From the NCBI RefSeq assembly GCF_000708205.1, contig NW_014575563.1, forward strand, positions 1,357,361 to 1,421,360: a stretch of DNA of 64,000 nucleotides, in the 5' to 3' direction. Every line of letters begins with the position of its first letter. Within the stretch, counting starts at the first letter, position 1. Below the pieces are notes generated by a model, which made no database searches, was not told where the DNA came from, and saw only the letters and a program-made list of their open reading frames with translations. The position numbers and the translations under genes were made by a program. Shown here in pieces: positions 21,492 to 33,013 of this stretch. Origin of the DNA: Mixia osmundae IAM 14324 (lineage: Eukaryota; Basidiomycota; Mixiomycetes; Mixiales; Mixiaceae).

Positions 21492-24245
21492 TTACTTCCG
21501 TTGACTATCGTGCCAGCCTCGCATTCGCTGAACATGCATAGCAACACTGTCGCGGAGGGCCGCTTGCTGCTTGACCTGAGCCTCATTCGCTTCTAGCATC
21601 CGGCGCCAATCTTCCAACCCGGCGTTTTGAGCATCAAGAGCGTGCGCGACATTGGCAATGTAGGACAGATCTCCAGCGAGCTGACTGGCTCCGGCTGCAC
21701 TAAGCTCGCGAATGCCCGGCAGGACACCCATCGTGAGGTAATCTAGCACGGACAGTGCGAGCGACGTCAGCCACAGGGAGATGACATCTTCCGAATTGAG
21801 CGTCAAAGGCGCGTCTTCTTTCGATCGAGTGAAGTACGAAGCCGAGGGTGAAGAGGCGTGCCCATTCTCATGCCCTTCGGGTGACTGGTTCGGTCGCGCT
21901 CGCAAGATTGCGGGCGGCGAAGGCTGGTGTAGCGCTTTTGGGTCCACAAAGGGGAGGGTCTCGATCGAGAAGCCCAGCGCGCTGTCATCGGCATAGACTT
22001 CGAACAAGCGGGGGAGGTTGAAGAGACCCTCGCCCAGGCGTGAGATCGTTTCCGTGGGCGATACTGAGAAGGTGGGGATCTGTACGACCATCGCTTTGCT
22101 TTGCTGTTCGGGATGCCCTTGCTGAGTCCAGACGTGCAAATCGGCATATGATGCTAGAGCGGATAATAATGGTCCCAAGATAACATCATGCAGAAGCGCT
22201 TGACAAGCTTGAGCAAGCTCGCTCGATTTCGCTTTTGCATCCGAGCAAAGGATGTGCCCATGACCATCACGTGAGGCAGCTTCGACAGACTTGAGCAGCT
22301 CTGCGAATTCGACCGAATTGAGCGTGGACTGTCTTAGCATCATGATTGCGCTCGGCGTTGTCCCCAAAGCTGCCTCGCGAACATCCTCTCGCGCATTTGT
22401 ACCCCTGTTGAGCATGCTGATGCGATTCCTGGCATTGGTCTCAAAGCTGGATGCGCGTTGGGCAAGCTGTCTGCAGCTTCCGAGCAGTCTTATACCGAGC
22501 TGGAACGTCGCCCAGTCGTCTGGCGAGTAGTCTAAACCATCGAGTTCGGGGCGCCCACCAGCTGAGCCTTGTGTCACTCGACGACGATCAGCATCTGCTC
22601 GTTTCTTTCGCTGTTGTTCCCGGCTAGCAATGACGATGCTAGCACGGTTCGTGTAGAAGTCGCTGAGCACGGAATCGACTGCTGCCACGTAGCCGACCAT
22701 GGCGTAACCATGCGTAAAGTCGATGACTCGCCTGAGTCCGTCTTCTGCCATCGCAAAGGCGGATTGCCCATGCTCGATCAGCATCCTGGCAGCCCGAGCG
22801 TCTGCGATCTCCGATAAGGCAGAAAGACTGGCCTGGAAAGCGGATGCTGATGTCCGTTGGGAAAGCTCGGCAAGTAAGAACATCCGCTCGAATTCGCTGT
22901 AGTTGCTCTGAAGGTCCAAAAAGGGTTCGAGTAGAGCTGCTTCCCATCCTCTGATGACTACTGATGCAGCAGGCACGACCGCACCTGAAATATCCGATTT
23001 CGAGCTTGATCGTCGCGAAAAGGAGAGACGCTTGACCGAGGCTCGTCTGTCCCTGCGAGCAGATGCGGGATCGACATTGACGGGCTCTTCGGTCGCAGTG
23101 GCGTTGTGCGTTCCGGATTGCTTTGTCATGACCCGATCGACCTGGACGCAGAAAGCTTCGGTAGCATGGTAAGCATTGATCAGTTCGGGTAAGGCTCGAG
23201 CGGCATGATACTCGGACACGGCTGCGAGTCTCTGACCGAAAGTGGGTGATTGCGACTCGATCAAGCTCTGCAAGAAGCTCGCTAATGTATCGGCAGGATC
23301 CGGGAAGATAGCGGCAATGGTGATGCGCTCTTCCTCGAGCAATGCCAGTAAATCGGCACAGTATGACTCGAAGAAGGCAGTGAAGGCCACTGGCTGGTGG
23401 TCCTGAGTAGCTGCAGAGCTAGACTGCTCGACCAGGCTGGCAGATGACCAGGTAGCGAGGATACTGGTTCGCCTTGAAGCAAAGTAGTAGTTTCGAAACT
23501 CAACCTCGCGTTGTATCTGACTGAAGATAGCGTAGAAGTCCCGGCAGCGCTTGACATCTTTGTCGGTGATGGCAGCGATCAGGCTCGCCGACAGAGAGGC
23601 CTCTAGCTGATTCTGCAGCGAGGTCATGAGTGCATGTCGTTGCTCGTATTCTGGCGTCTCGCGAAAGACGACGAGCGACTTTGAGGCTTCTGAGAGACGT
23701 TCTGCAGCTTTGACAAACTCTGAGAGGGCGAGCAGCGAAGTGATCTCTGCCTCCAAGGTGGACCAAGACTCAGCTTCGCGGAGTACGACGCGTGTGGCTT
23801 CCATCCTCGTCTTGACGAGATCAAGCAAGGCAAGGCGCTCCATGACGGCGTGAATGTCTTCCTTGACTGGCTCGTCACGCTCTGCAGACTGTCCGACCGG
23901 CGGACGAGTGACGCCATTGGTCTGAGTCGCGCTCGCATTGGTGCTCTGGATCCTGTCGAGCGTGTAGCGCAGCAGGAGAGCATTCTCGCGCATGAGCTGT
24001 AGGTCGAATGCAAGACGTGGCGTGGCTCTCGCAATGTCTTTGATGGTGACATCCGTCTCGAGCGCAACTTCGCTCGTGGCAGTCTCCAGCTGCTGTATGA
24101 GCGTGTTGATCTTGGCCTGTAGTCCGGCCAAGTCGACTTGCTGCGCAGTCTCGCTGGCCTGGCCGGTCTGAGAAGCCGATAGCAAGTCGGAGAGCCATAC
24201 CGAGCTGTTGTCGGCTTCCTCGAGGGCGGCCAAGTCGAGTGACAT
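21492..24245 (-). CDS. COG7: Conserved oligomeric Golgi complex subunit 7
   Basis: A single 917-codon open frame without introns, unusual in this window. The N-terminal half is helical and matches COG7 (LQLMRENALLLRYTLDRIQ, ERLALLDLVKTRMEATR, SEFVKAAERLSEASKS). An S/R-rich insert lies near residue 400 (KRLSFSRRSSSK). The C-terminal third keeps helical tethering-subunit character (VLDYLTMGVLPGIRELS). COG tethers retrograde vesicles at the Golgi. The stop is 37 bp from the APL2 stop, tail to tail. Confidence 0.85.
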   Translation of the reverse strand: MSLDLAALEEADNSSVWLSDLLSASQTGQASETAQQVDLAGLQAKINTLIQQLETATSEVALETDVTIKDIARATPRLAFDLQLMRENALLLRYTLDRIQSTNASATQTNGVTRPPVGQSAERDEPVKEDIHAVMERLALLDLVKTRMEATRVVLREAESWSTLEAEITSLLALSEFVKAAERLSEASKSLVVFRETPEYEQRHALMTSLQNQLEASLSASLIAAITDKDVKRCRDFYAIFSQIQREVEFRNYYFASRRTSILATWSSASLVEQSSSAATQDHQPVAFTAFFESYCADLLALLEEERITIAAIFPDPADTLASFLQSLIESQSPTFGQRLAAVSEYHAARALPELINAYHATEAFCVQVDRVMTKQSGTHNATATEEPVNVDPASARRDRRASVKRLSFSRRSSSKSDISGAVVPAASVVIRGWEAALLEPFLDLQSNYSEFERMFLLAELSQRTSASAFQASLSALSEIADARAARMLIEHGQSAFAMAEDGLRRVIDFTHGYAMVGYVAAVDSVLSDFYTNRASIVIASREQQRKKRADADRRRVTQGSAGGRPELDGLDYSPDDWATFQLGIRLLGSCRQLAQRASSFETNARNRISMLNRGTNAREDVREAALGTTPSAIMMLRQSTLNSVEFAELLKSVEAASRDGHGHILCSDAKAKSSELAQACQALLHDVILGPLLSALASYADLHVWTQQGHPEQQSKAMVVQIPTFSVSPTETISRLGEGLFNLPRLFEVYADDSALGFSIETLPFVDPKALHQPSPPAILRARPNQSPEGHENGHASSPSASYFTRSKEDAPLTLNSEDVISLWLTSLALSVLDYLTMGVLPGIRELSAAGASQLAGDLSYIANVAHALDAQNAGLEDWRRMLEANEAQVKQQAALRDSVAMHVQRMRGWHDSQRK

Positions 24246-24620
24246 GGCTCGAGTACGCTGAACTTGCCCTTTGAGCGTGTTGGGCGGCAGGCAAAGGGAG
24301 TGACTGACCTCTCCGAGCTAGTGAGCTATGCTGAGCTGTCGGTGAGCTGGCTCAAGCTATCTGCAGAGGTGCCCCTGTGCCATCGTCCTGCTCACCTCGT
24401 CGGCCTTGCCAGACTTCGCGCCTCGAGTTCGAGCAAGGCGACTTTCAGCAACTCGACAGGCTGAGCAGCGCAAGACTCGAAGCGGCACCCTACCGAGCAG
24501 ACGCAAGGCATCTCATGACGTACTCTGCATAGCTGGCCTGTCTCGAGTGCGGAGTAGCAGAGGGAGCTCCTGTCGAGAGCAACAGCCTGCTGCAAGCTTG
24601 CGAAAGAGCCTCAAGCCGTC
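24246..24620 (+). promoter_or_regulatory. Divergent intergenic region, COG7 / CHO2
   Basis: This is 375 bp between two start codons on opposite strands. Short frames only; no recognisable operator such as an inositol-choline response element was identified with confidence. Confidence 0.4.
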
Positions 24621-27600
24621 ATGAGCGAGGAAGCTGGCAGGACAGAAGCAGATGCGACGACCGGCTTGCGCAAGAGAGTCAAGATCGATACTACAGCCAG
24701 CCCTGAGCTCAGCAAGGCACGGCAAGAGCGACAAGAACGACTCGATGCTACAAAGCAAAAGCCGACATTGGCACGCACGCCAGATGGGACAGGTCCGCTA
24801 CACACTTGCACAGGTGAGCAAGCGAGCGCTCATACAGCAGTGTGATAGTCTTTGCTGTGCCACAAACGCACGACGTTCTGTCTGGCTTGTTCGATCCAAG
24901 GATACCGAAATCGCACGTTGATCTCGTCATACTCGCCTGCTTCGGCGCTCAGCTCGCTCTGTTCTCCTGTCTGCCATTGCGCGTCAGCCGCATCTTGTTC
25001 CTCTTCGTCTTCTTCTTCTGGCGGCTCTCCTACAATGTCGGACTCGGATATCTCCTAAAAAGACAGAGCGAGACGCGCTGGATGATCAAGCAAGTCAAAC
25101 TCCACGGCTGGTTCGACGAGTCCCGGAGACCCAAGACGAGATCATGGATCAAGTCTCAGCTTGTCGTCAAGATGGGCAAAGACTACGATTTCGACGTACG
25201 TTTCACGCTTGCAGTCAAGCTGTGTGCTGGAGCTAACGAACGTGCAGGCTCTCCCGCTCGAATACAACGTCTGGCTCTTCTTCAGGCACGCTGTCGATAT
25301 CATCCTGCTCAACGACTTTCTCTCCTATGTTCTCTTTGCCTGGTCTTGGCTGCATTTCCCGCCGGGCCACTCTGTCGCTCTACACGCGCTCCGATGGGTC
25401 GCAGGCTGGACTCTTATCATCTTTAACATCTGGGTCAAAGTCGACGCACATCGCATAGTATGTACCAAGAGGAGGGTTCTATGATACATACTGACGCGAT
25501 GGACGTGCGTAGGTCACCGATCATGCTTGGTACTGGGCAGACAACTTCTTCCGGATCCACCAAAATCTCGTCTTTGACGGCGTCTTCGATCTCTGGATGC
25601 ATCCCATGTATAGCGTGTAAGCATCTGATATCCACGAAAGCAAAGTCGCTGACCGGGTTTGCAGTGGCTACGCAGGATACTATGGCCTATCACTCGTTGT
25701 CGGCAGCCAGGTCGTGCTCTTGGCTTCGCTGGCTGCTCATGCATGTCAATTCGGCTTTCTCGTCTGGTTCGAAACGCCTCGTATGCCCTCGCGAAGACCA
25801 ATGCGAGCTTCGCTGACCTTTGTGGCAGACATCGAGAGAACATATGGCGAGCGCAAGGCGATCGCTGCCCGTAGGCCGCTCCCAGTCCCCCGAAGTTCCT
25901 CTCAGCCAGTCTCGCCTGCTGCACCCACTTTCGCAGAAGGCTCGAACGCCGCTCAGCATGCTCATGATTCTGACAGCTCATCGAGTACCTTTGTCGATTC
26001 TGACGCAGAAAGCGACACGAGCGGGTTGCACGAGCTTGAAAGAAGCAGTAGCAAGGAACGCCGCTTCAGCTCAAACAGCCTTGCAAGCTCATTTGTCGGC
26101 ATGTCAGCCCACCCTGAGCCGCTTGCTACGACTCAGCATGACCTCGACGCCATCTATTTCAGAAAAGACCTCGTCATCCTGAAGAACTTTGATCCATTCA
26201 GAGCACGCGATCTTGGCGTTGCGCTCGTACTGCTCTACGGTACAGCAGGCATTCTCATGCCTCAGATGTCAAATGACAAACGTCTCGCGTTGGCATTCCT
26301 CAATGCGCTCGCCTGGCGACTCATCCATTCGTACGGTCTCGGTATGGCTCTGCATGCGCAGTCTCAGCACAAGTGGCTCGTTCGACATTTCCTGAAAAAT
26401 TATCACTACGAGACCCGCGCAGCATCGTCGGCAACCGAAGAAGCGTTCCGTAATTGGAAGGCAATCTACAATCTCAGTCTATGCATGACTTATGCGTCCT
26501 TTGCCGCACTCACCTGGCGATGCTACAGCGTGCCGCACAACTGGACGCTCGGCTCAGAGACGCTGAGACACACAATGGGGCTCCTACTCATCGGTCTGCA
26601 TGCTTGGACGGCGCAGTCGACCTATGAAGTTCTTGGCAACTTCGGCTGGTTCTATGGTGACTTCTTCATCCCAGACTATCCCACCGAGCTCTACTACCAT
26701 GGCATCTATCGCCATCTGAACAATCCCGAGCGCATTATGGGCGGTGCAGCCTTTTTCGGCTTGTCGCTCATATCCGGCAGCAAGCTCGTGACTTGTAGGT
26801 GAACCCACTCGAAAATCACAAACGCTGATACTCTGGACAGCGCTGGCCGTGTTATCGGTACTCTCGCATCTATGGTTCCTGCGGCATGTCGAAAATCCTC
26901 ATATGACGAAGCTCTACGGCGATGCACTCAGGAAAGACGCCGGCTTCACACGTACGCTGCGCAACCTTGCCATCCGACATGCACACCGTGCGCCGCCAGA
27001 GATCACCAAAGCTGCGCGGGAAGTGCAAGGCACGTTTGAAAAGGTCTTTGAGGAGACCGCGGAAGCCGTCGAAGATTTCCTTGGCAAATGTAAGTCTGCG
27101 CGGGACTTTGCAGGCTTGATCTGACCCGAGTACCACAGCAAAACCGAAGCTGACGGAATACATGATTGACACCAAAGTGCTCGTCCAGCAGTCGCGGGAA
27201 AGACTGGTCATCACTCGCTTGGCGAATTCGCAGGAGATGTCAGCATACGACGAGACTCAGTATTCGCTCTCACTGCCCTCATCTGTCAATGATGCGCTTC
27301 AGCTGCCGGACATGCCACAATATCGGACGAAAACACCCCCGCGATACATGCTCGGCGAAGCAATCAGAGTGCAATGGAAGGCGCCTGCAAATCACTCCAA
27401 ACGTGACTGGATCGGAATCTACCGTCTTGGCGCAAATACATCGATGCGCGTGACTGCAGTCAGCAGTCAAGGCAAATGGTGTCCGACTGATATCGACGAA
27501 TACGAAGATGACGAGGGTACACGCGATGGCCGAGCTGCAACGGAAGATGGCAGTCTCTCGTCAGCTTCGACCGAATCTGCGTCCGAGGGCTTCGTACGAC

Positions 27601-28049
27601 TAGCAGGCTCGAAGTTGCCATGGACCGTGGGCGCGTACGAGCTAAGGTACCATCACGATGGCAAACACAACGTCATGTCATCCCTCGGTCCACTCGAGAT
27701 CTACGTGCCCAAGCCAGTTGATCAAAGTTCATTCGAATCTGTGCACGCGACTTTGTCCAAGATCATTGTCCACTGTCTTGACAGAGACCCAGCGCTGATA
27801 CCACAATCTTGTCGCCGACTCATCCATACTACGACTGACGATGAGAAGCCTTCAGCTGCAGAGGATCTGCTTCCCGATCGGACTGACGCGGACGACTTTG
27901 TCCTGTACTCTGACGAACAAGCAAAACGCATAGCATATGCCATCGAGGTCTCATGTGGCATCGAAATCGCAGCGCCGGTCGTCGTCGCAGCAGCTAACAT
28001 CGCAAAGCTAGCCTATAGAATCGTCGAATCAAAGCGCTTACTGGCGTGA
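24621..28049 (+). CDS. CHO2: Phosphatidylethanolamine N-methyltransferase
   Basis: Eight exons: 24621..24792, 24849..25195, 25248..25457, 25513..25616, 25665..25780, 25829..26794, 26841..27089, 27139..28049; 1024 aa. Family blocks are [43 protein letters not shown] and ETPHIERTYGE, repeated in weaker form in the second half ([37 protein letters not shown]). Multiple membrane segments fit the ER location. The enzyme makes the first methylation from phosphatidylethanolamine towards phosphatidylcholine. The first intron uses a weak GTCCGC donor (24793); a GTGAGC donor 23 nt downstream keeps frame but gives a 35-nt intron and breaks the conserved TPDGTVF-like block. Confidence 0.93.
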
Positions 28050-28128
28050 ATGCATCTTTTGTGACAGATACTATGTTGTTCTCCGTCTCCCAGCTGGTTA
28101 GTCCCGCAGAACCGCAGTCTCCACAACA

Positions 28129-28755
28129 ATGGTTGCAGCCAAGCGACCGCGCTCAACAGACGACATCGGTCCCAGTGATGATGCCGAGCCCTCAAAGAGC
28201 GATGCAGAAAGGCGTGAGGCTGAAGCGGCAAAGACGCTGGCCGGGCTGGGTGGGCCTCAACGATTGATCAAGGCGCCTAAACCTCCGCCGACATGCGGCT
28301 TCTGTGGTGCTGTACGTCGAAGCAGATGGTAGAACGCGCATGCGCTGAAGCGGATCGCGTCTTCAGACGTTCAAAAAGACGGAGCATAAGCAGCGCCACG
28401 AGATGACCCATACCCTCGGTCGGTTCGACGCGACGTACTCGAGGTCAAGGCTTGCTGACCAAAGCGTCAACAGAACGCCCCTTTCCGTGTAAAGTCTGCG
28501 ATCGTCGCTTTGCTCGCAAGTGCGTCGCCAACACATCAATCAGAGGGCAATCCACTGCTGACTTGTATCGTCAGAGACACGCTCGACCGTCATTTCAAGT
28601 CCAAGCACGGATCTGTGCAAGAAAGCGATCCCACGAACCCGCTCATACCTGGCAACCCTCTGCCGACAGAGCAAAGCAGTAGTGCTCGTCTGTTCCGGGC
28701 CCTGCAGTCGCGTGTCGGCAGCCTGCCTCTGCCTGGCCTCGAGTCAAGCAAGTGA
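28129..28755 (+). CDS. C2H2 protein with two zinc fingers
   Basis: Exons 28129..28311, 28367..28418, 28474..28519 and 28575..28755 give 153 aa; three introns of 55 nt each. The first finger is CGFCGATFKKTEHKQRH with a later H, and the second CKVCDRRFARKDTLDRH with a second H after four residues; the TLERPF linker between them is typical of DNA-binding arrays. The N-terminus is basic and charged. Target genes are unknown. The 3' end is uncertain: a GC-type donor at about 28749 could lead to an extra exon ending near 28884 with PIDARLSDPMTGNIA. Confidence 0.75.
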
Positions 28756-28899
28756 AAGCGTATCGATACCGTCGCATGATCTAACGTCGATTTGGCAGCC
28801 ATACCTATCGACGCAAGACTTAGTGATCCGATGACCGGCAACATTGCCATGGTTCCCGCAGCGCTGCCTCATGACTTTACGTAGGTCGCTCAGACGGTG

Positions 28900-30396
28900 A
28901 TGTCACAGCGCAAGCTGATAGCGTCTCTCAGGTATAACGGCCTCAATGTCGCAGGAGCTCACGGAGTCTTTGATTCGAGTGAGCAGCAGACTGTACCGCG
29001 TTGTGGCTCACTTACAAACGCACTTGACCAGTCACTGGACTCATTGGTCACACTCCCCTCGTTCGTATGCGCAAGATCGCCAACGAAGAAGGCATCAGGT
29101 GTAACCTTCGTATGTGCACCATATGCAAATAGCGTATCTTATTACTGACGTGTATCTGCAGTTGCAAAGTGCGAATTTTTTAATGCCGGCGGCAGCGTCA
29201 AAGATCGCATCGCGTATGTAATGCCTTGCCCAATCTGTGTAAAGCTGACTGTCCGATACACCTCCAGGAAGCGCATGATCGAGGTTGCAGAGGCGTCCGG
29301 AGAGCTTATTCCCGGTCAAAGCATTATCATTGAGCCAAGTATGCCACGCGGGCACTCACTCATCGCTGACGCTGACGCATGAACGACAGCATCGGGCAAC
29401 ACGGGCATCGGTCTTGCTCTCATGGCTGCGGTCAAAGGCTACCGCTGTATTATCACGCTGCCCGATAAGATGTCACTCGAGAAAGAAAACACTCTACGTG
29501 CTCTTGGTACGCCTTTGAGGCTATGCGAGGCGTATGCTGACGCCTTGCTAGGTGCCGAGATCCGGCGCACACCGACGCATGCCGCCTGGGATAGTCCGGA
29601 TTCGCACATCGGTCTGGCAAAGCGTCTTGCTGCAGAGATCCCTGGGGCTGTAAGTTTTCGTCGACGTCGTCTTGTGCGTGCTTAATGTGACGATGAGCAG
29701 GTCATTGTATGTCTGTGTTATCGACTACTGTAACAGTACTGACCATATTACCTGTACGCAGCTGAATCAGTATGACAACCCTCAAAGTGAGGCCTCTGAC
29801 TGAGCTCTCGGATCTGGACTCACTAGGCTGGAGCAGATCCTCAGGTCCATTACGAAACGACCGGCGGCGAGATCTTGACAGACCTTGCTCGTACAGCCCT
29901 CATCGATTTGACCACGGATCCAAATAGTCAAGTGAGCGATCAGGTGCATCTCTTCGTTGCCGGCGCAGGCACGGGCGGTACCATCAGCGGCACGGCGAGA
30001 CGGCTGCGCGAACATAATGCTCTCCTCATCGTCGTTGGTGCAGACCCTATCGGTAGCGTCCTCGCACGGCCAGAGACGCTCAACACGAACGGCACAAACG
30101 GCTACAGTGTTGAAGGCATCGGCTATGATTTTGTTCCTACTGTGCTGGATCACTCGGCTGTCAACAGCTGGGTCAAGACGACGGACGAGAACTCGTTTGC
30201 TATGACCCGTCGTATCATTCGTACGGAAGGCATTCTGTGCGGTGGCAGCAGCGGCGCAGCCGTCTGGGCAGCCCTCCACTATCTCAAAGAGAGTCCAGAC
30301 GGACAAGCTATCGCTGCCGATCCCAATCGCAACGTGGTCATCATCTTGCCTGATGGCATTCGCAACGTCATCAGCAAAGATTGGCTGCGCGAATGA
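28900..30396 (+). CDS. Cystathionine beta-synthase, catalytic core only
   Basis: Nine exons: 28900..28978, 29032..29109, 29162..29213, 29268..29338, 29390..29506, 29552..29649, 29701..29706, 29762..29786, 29837..30396; 361 aa. The PLP lysine lies in GGSVKDRIA, the substrate loop in EPTSGNTGIG, and the phosphate-binding loop in [29 protein letters not shown] is typical of CBS rather than O-acetylserine sulfhydrylase. The protein ends at SKDWLRE, so the C-terminal pair of regulatory CBS domains is absent. The enzyme condenses serine and homocysteine. Exon 7 is only 6 nt (Val-Ile). It is tail to tail with URA5, 72 bp apart. Confidence 0.92.
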
Positions 30397-30468
30397 TGAG
30401 GTTAGTCGGTGCTTTGCTGCTGCTGTTGTACATGTTGTAGCTCTATGACATTGTGTGCCTGCTCGGGA

Positions 30469-31191
30469 TCATACAACACCGTACTGCTGCCTGTAAGCTT
30501 CCATTGCCCTGAGCTGCTCGTCCATGCCGCCCTTGACGCCGAGATAGGCGATGATGTCCTTCATTGTCATCACGGCGATGACAGGTACGCCAGTCTCCTT
30601 TTCTATTGATTGCACTGCGCTCGCTTCGCCATCCTTACCCCTTTCTTGCCTATCCAGCGACTCTGTGATGCCGACGAGCTGACCTCCCTGCAGCTTGATA
30701 ATCTCGACCGCCTCCCTGATGGCTGTGCCAGCGGTAATGACATCGTCAATGATGAGCACTCTCTGACCTTTCAATGGCGCGCCGACCAAGCTTCCGCCTT
30801 CGCCGTGATCTTTGGCTTCTTTGCGGTTGAAGGCGTAATTGACTGTCCGCCCGAAGGAGCGTTGCAGCTCGACACAGGTGATGGCGGCCAGAGGAATGCC
30901 CTTGTAAGCAGGACCGAACAAGACATCAAATTGTACGCCAGACTCGTGTATGGCAGCAGCAAAGGCGGACGCCAGTGCGAGCAGCTTCTCGCCAGAGTGG
31001 AGCAGGCCGGCGTTGAAGAAGTAGGGCGATGTCCTACCAGATTTCAGGGTGAAAGAGCCAAAGAGGAGCACATCACTGCCCAATGACAGAGAGATGAGCG
31101 AGGCTGCGTAGGGCTTCAGCTGAGTCGTCTGTCCAGTCACATGGCTCTTTGCCGGTAGGGTGTCGACTGGAAATGGCTTGACTTGGCTCAT
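30469..31191 (-). CDS. URA5: Orotate phosphoribosyltransferase
   Basis: A single exon of 240 aa. The PRPP-binding signature VLIIDDVITAGTA, the FGPAYKGIPLA loop and FTLKSGRTSPYFFN identify the enzyme, which converts orotate and PRPP to orotidine 5'-phosphate in pyrimidine synthesis. The length is close to yeast Ura5 (226 aa). The ATG at 31191 precedes a short N-terminal extension. It is divergent from the ATP-grasp gene, with about 80 bp between the two start codons. Confidence 0.96.
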   Translation of the reverse strand: MSQVKPFPVDTLPAKSHVTGQTTQLKPYAASLISLSLGSDVLLFGSFTLKSGRTSPYFFNAGLLHSGEKLLALASAFAAAIHESGVQFDVLFGPAYKGIPLAAITCVELQRSFGRTVNYAFNRKEAKDHGEGGSLVGAPLKGQRVLIIDDVITAGTAIREAVEIIKLQGGQLVGITESLDRQERGKDGEASAVQSIEKETGVPVIAVMTMKDIIAYLGVKGGMDEQLRAMEAYRQQYGVV

Positions 31192-31271
31192 ACTTCGGGT
31201 GCAAGCAAGTCGCTCGGTCGGGCAAGAGGCTCTCGACCGAGTCGCGTCGTTTGCTGGCGCTGCTGCATCTG

Positions 31272-32884
31272 ATGATGACGTCGACAGAAATGTCAGGTAA
31301 GCCGAGCTATGTGCAGTCTAGCCTCACGACACTGCTGCTCGTTGCTCTATCAATGTCCCTCGCTCCAGTGACGGCATTCGTCTGCTTGCTCTGTCACGTT
31401 TGCCAGGATGTCCATCGACCGATCGAGACTGCCAAGCTATGGATCAGGCTCGTCAGGGAGACGACAGGCTCGAGGTCCTCCGATCGTACCGTTCTCATCA
31501 CCGGTGGTCGCACCACAAAGTCACTCGTCCTCATTCGCGCTTTCAGCAAGGCTGGCTGGAGAGTCATCCTCGCCGAGGAGAGCCAATGGGGCAATCTGGC
31601 AGCTTCACGATGGAGCAACGCGGTCGATCGCTACTATCCTCTGCCGGACCCATCTCAGTCCTCTGCGGACAAGGCAGAGTACTTCCGCAGGCTGAAGTAC
31701 ATCATCGCTATCGAATGCGTGAACCTCTGGCTACCGTGCAGCTCCGCGGGCGCGTCAGTCGAGGATGCCCACCTGGCGGATCACATTCGCTCGAGTGGCT
31801 CTCACTGTCGTGTCTTCCTCCCGACGGAGACTCAGATGGAAGATTTACACTGGAAGGATCGCTTCGAGACGCTCTGTCGTTTGCTCGACATGCCTGTACC
31901 CGAGGCCCAGACAGTGACATCTATAGACCAGGCAGTCACTTTCCTGCACTCATCCACCTCCACGCATCGCTTTTTGGCAAAGTCACTCGGTCTCGACGAT
32001 GTCGGACGGGGTGACATGACCCTCTTGCCGTTGCAGACGCCCCAAGAGACCCGCGCACACTTTGAGCGCTTGTCTGTCGCGCCTAGCAAGCAGACGCCCT
32101 ATGTATTGCAACGATATGTCAGCGGCCATGAATACTGTACTCACGCTGCCGTCAGTGATGGTAAGATACTGAGCTTCGTTGCATGTCGCTCAAACGACAT
32201 GCTCATGCGCTATGTCGATCTATCTCATCACGAGCCCAATGTCGCAACACAAGCATGGCAATGGACCGAGACATTCCTGCAGAGATGGCAGACACATCTC
32301 ACAGAACGAGGCAGTCCACAAGCAAGCTTCACCGGTCATATCAGCTTCGACTTCATCCGCGAGCCCACCGAGGAGACTCTCTATGCAATCGAGTGCAATC
32401 CGGTCGGTCTTGCTTTCTTAGCATAGCATGAAACTTATGACTTGCTGATCAGAGAGTCCACACGGCGGTCACTCTGTTCGATGACAAAAGCGCGCTGGCC
32501 AGCTCGTATCTGTATGAAACGGAGATCTCTCCACCGCCTCGCGTAATGGCAAAGAGTTGGCTAGTACATTCAGTGCCGCTAGCCGCGTTCAACACATTGC
32601 CTCAATCCTTACGGACCGCTGCGTCGCGACTGCATCCTCGCCTATTCAGAGATAGAAAGTGGCACGATGTAACAGCGTCACCCATGCCAGGGATGAATGT
32701 CCTTGCGCTACTGGGTCGGCACGCCGTTGGTCTAGAGAAAGACGCAGTCTTTGATGCCTGCGATCCACTGCCATTCTTCGTGCTCGCACATGTTCAATGG
32801 CCGTGGTTCCTTCTGCGCGTTGCGTTCAGTGGCCGCGGATGGGATCGCGCCAACGTGAGCACATCGCGCATTTTCACGTGTTGA
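31272..32884 (+). CDS. Membrane-anchored ATP-grasp ligase, mycosporine-pathway type
   Basis: Exons 31272..32402 and 32453..32884, with a 50-nt intron; 520 aa. A hydrophobic segment (LTTLLLVALSMSLAPVTAF) near the N-terminus suggests a membrane anchor. The ATP-grasp fold follows: VLITGGRTTKSLVLIRAF, a lysine strand FLAKSLGLDD, YVLQRYVSGHEYCTH, and the metal-binding ECNP that the splice joins to RVHTAVTLF. The end is DACDPLPFFVLAHVQWP and NVSTSRIFTC. Fungal enzymes of this type sit next to a sugar phosphate cyclase in mycosporine clusters, where they attach an amino acid to 4-deoxygadusol. That function is inferred from the neighbour at 33014..34669. Confidence 0.78.
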
Positions 32885-33013
32885 TGTACTACGTCTGCAA
32901 TGCATGTAACATTTGCAGGAGGATAGATCGACCTTATCGCTGCTTCGACTCGCGCTGAGTCAAGCCATTTTTGTTTTGCTACATCATTTTTGCCGTGCGT
33001 CTATTGTGGACAT

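Noticed and set aside
22281-24067. Long open frames on the plus strand and other frames opposite COG7
   Set aside because: They mirror the 917-codon COG7 frame and have no motifs of their own.
24793-24848. A 35-nt first intron in CHO2 using the GTGAGC donor at 24815
   Set aside because: It keeps the frame but inserts seven residues into a conserved block; the 56-nt intron fits the family better.
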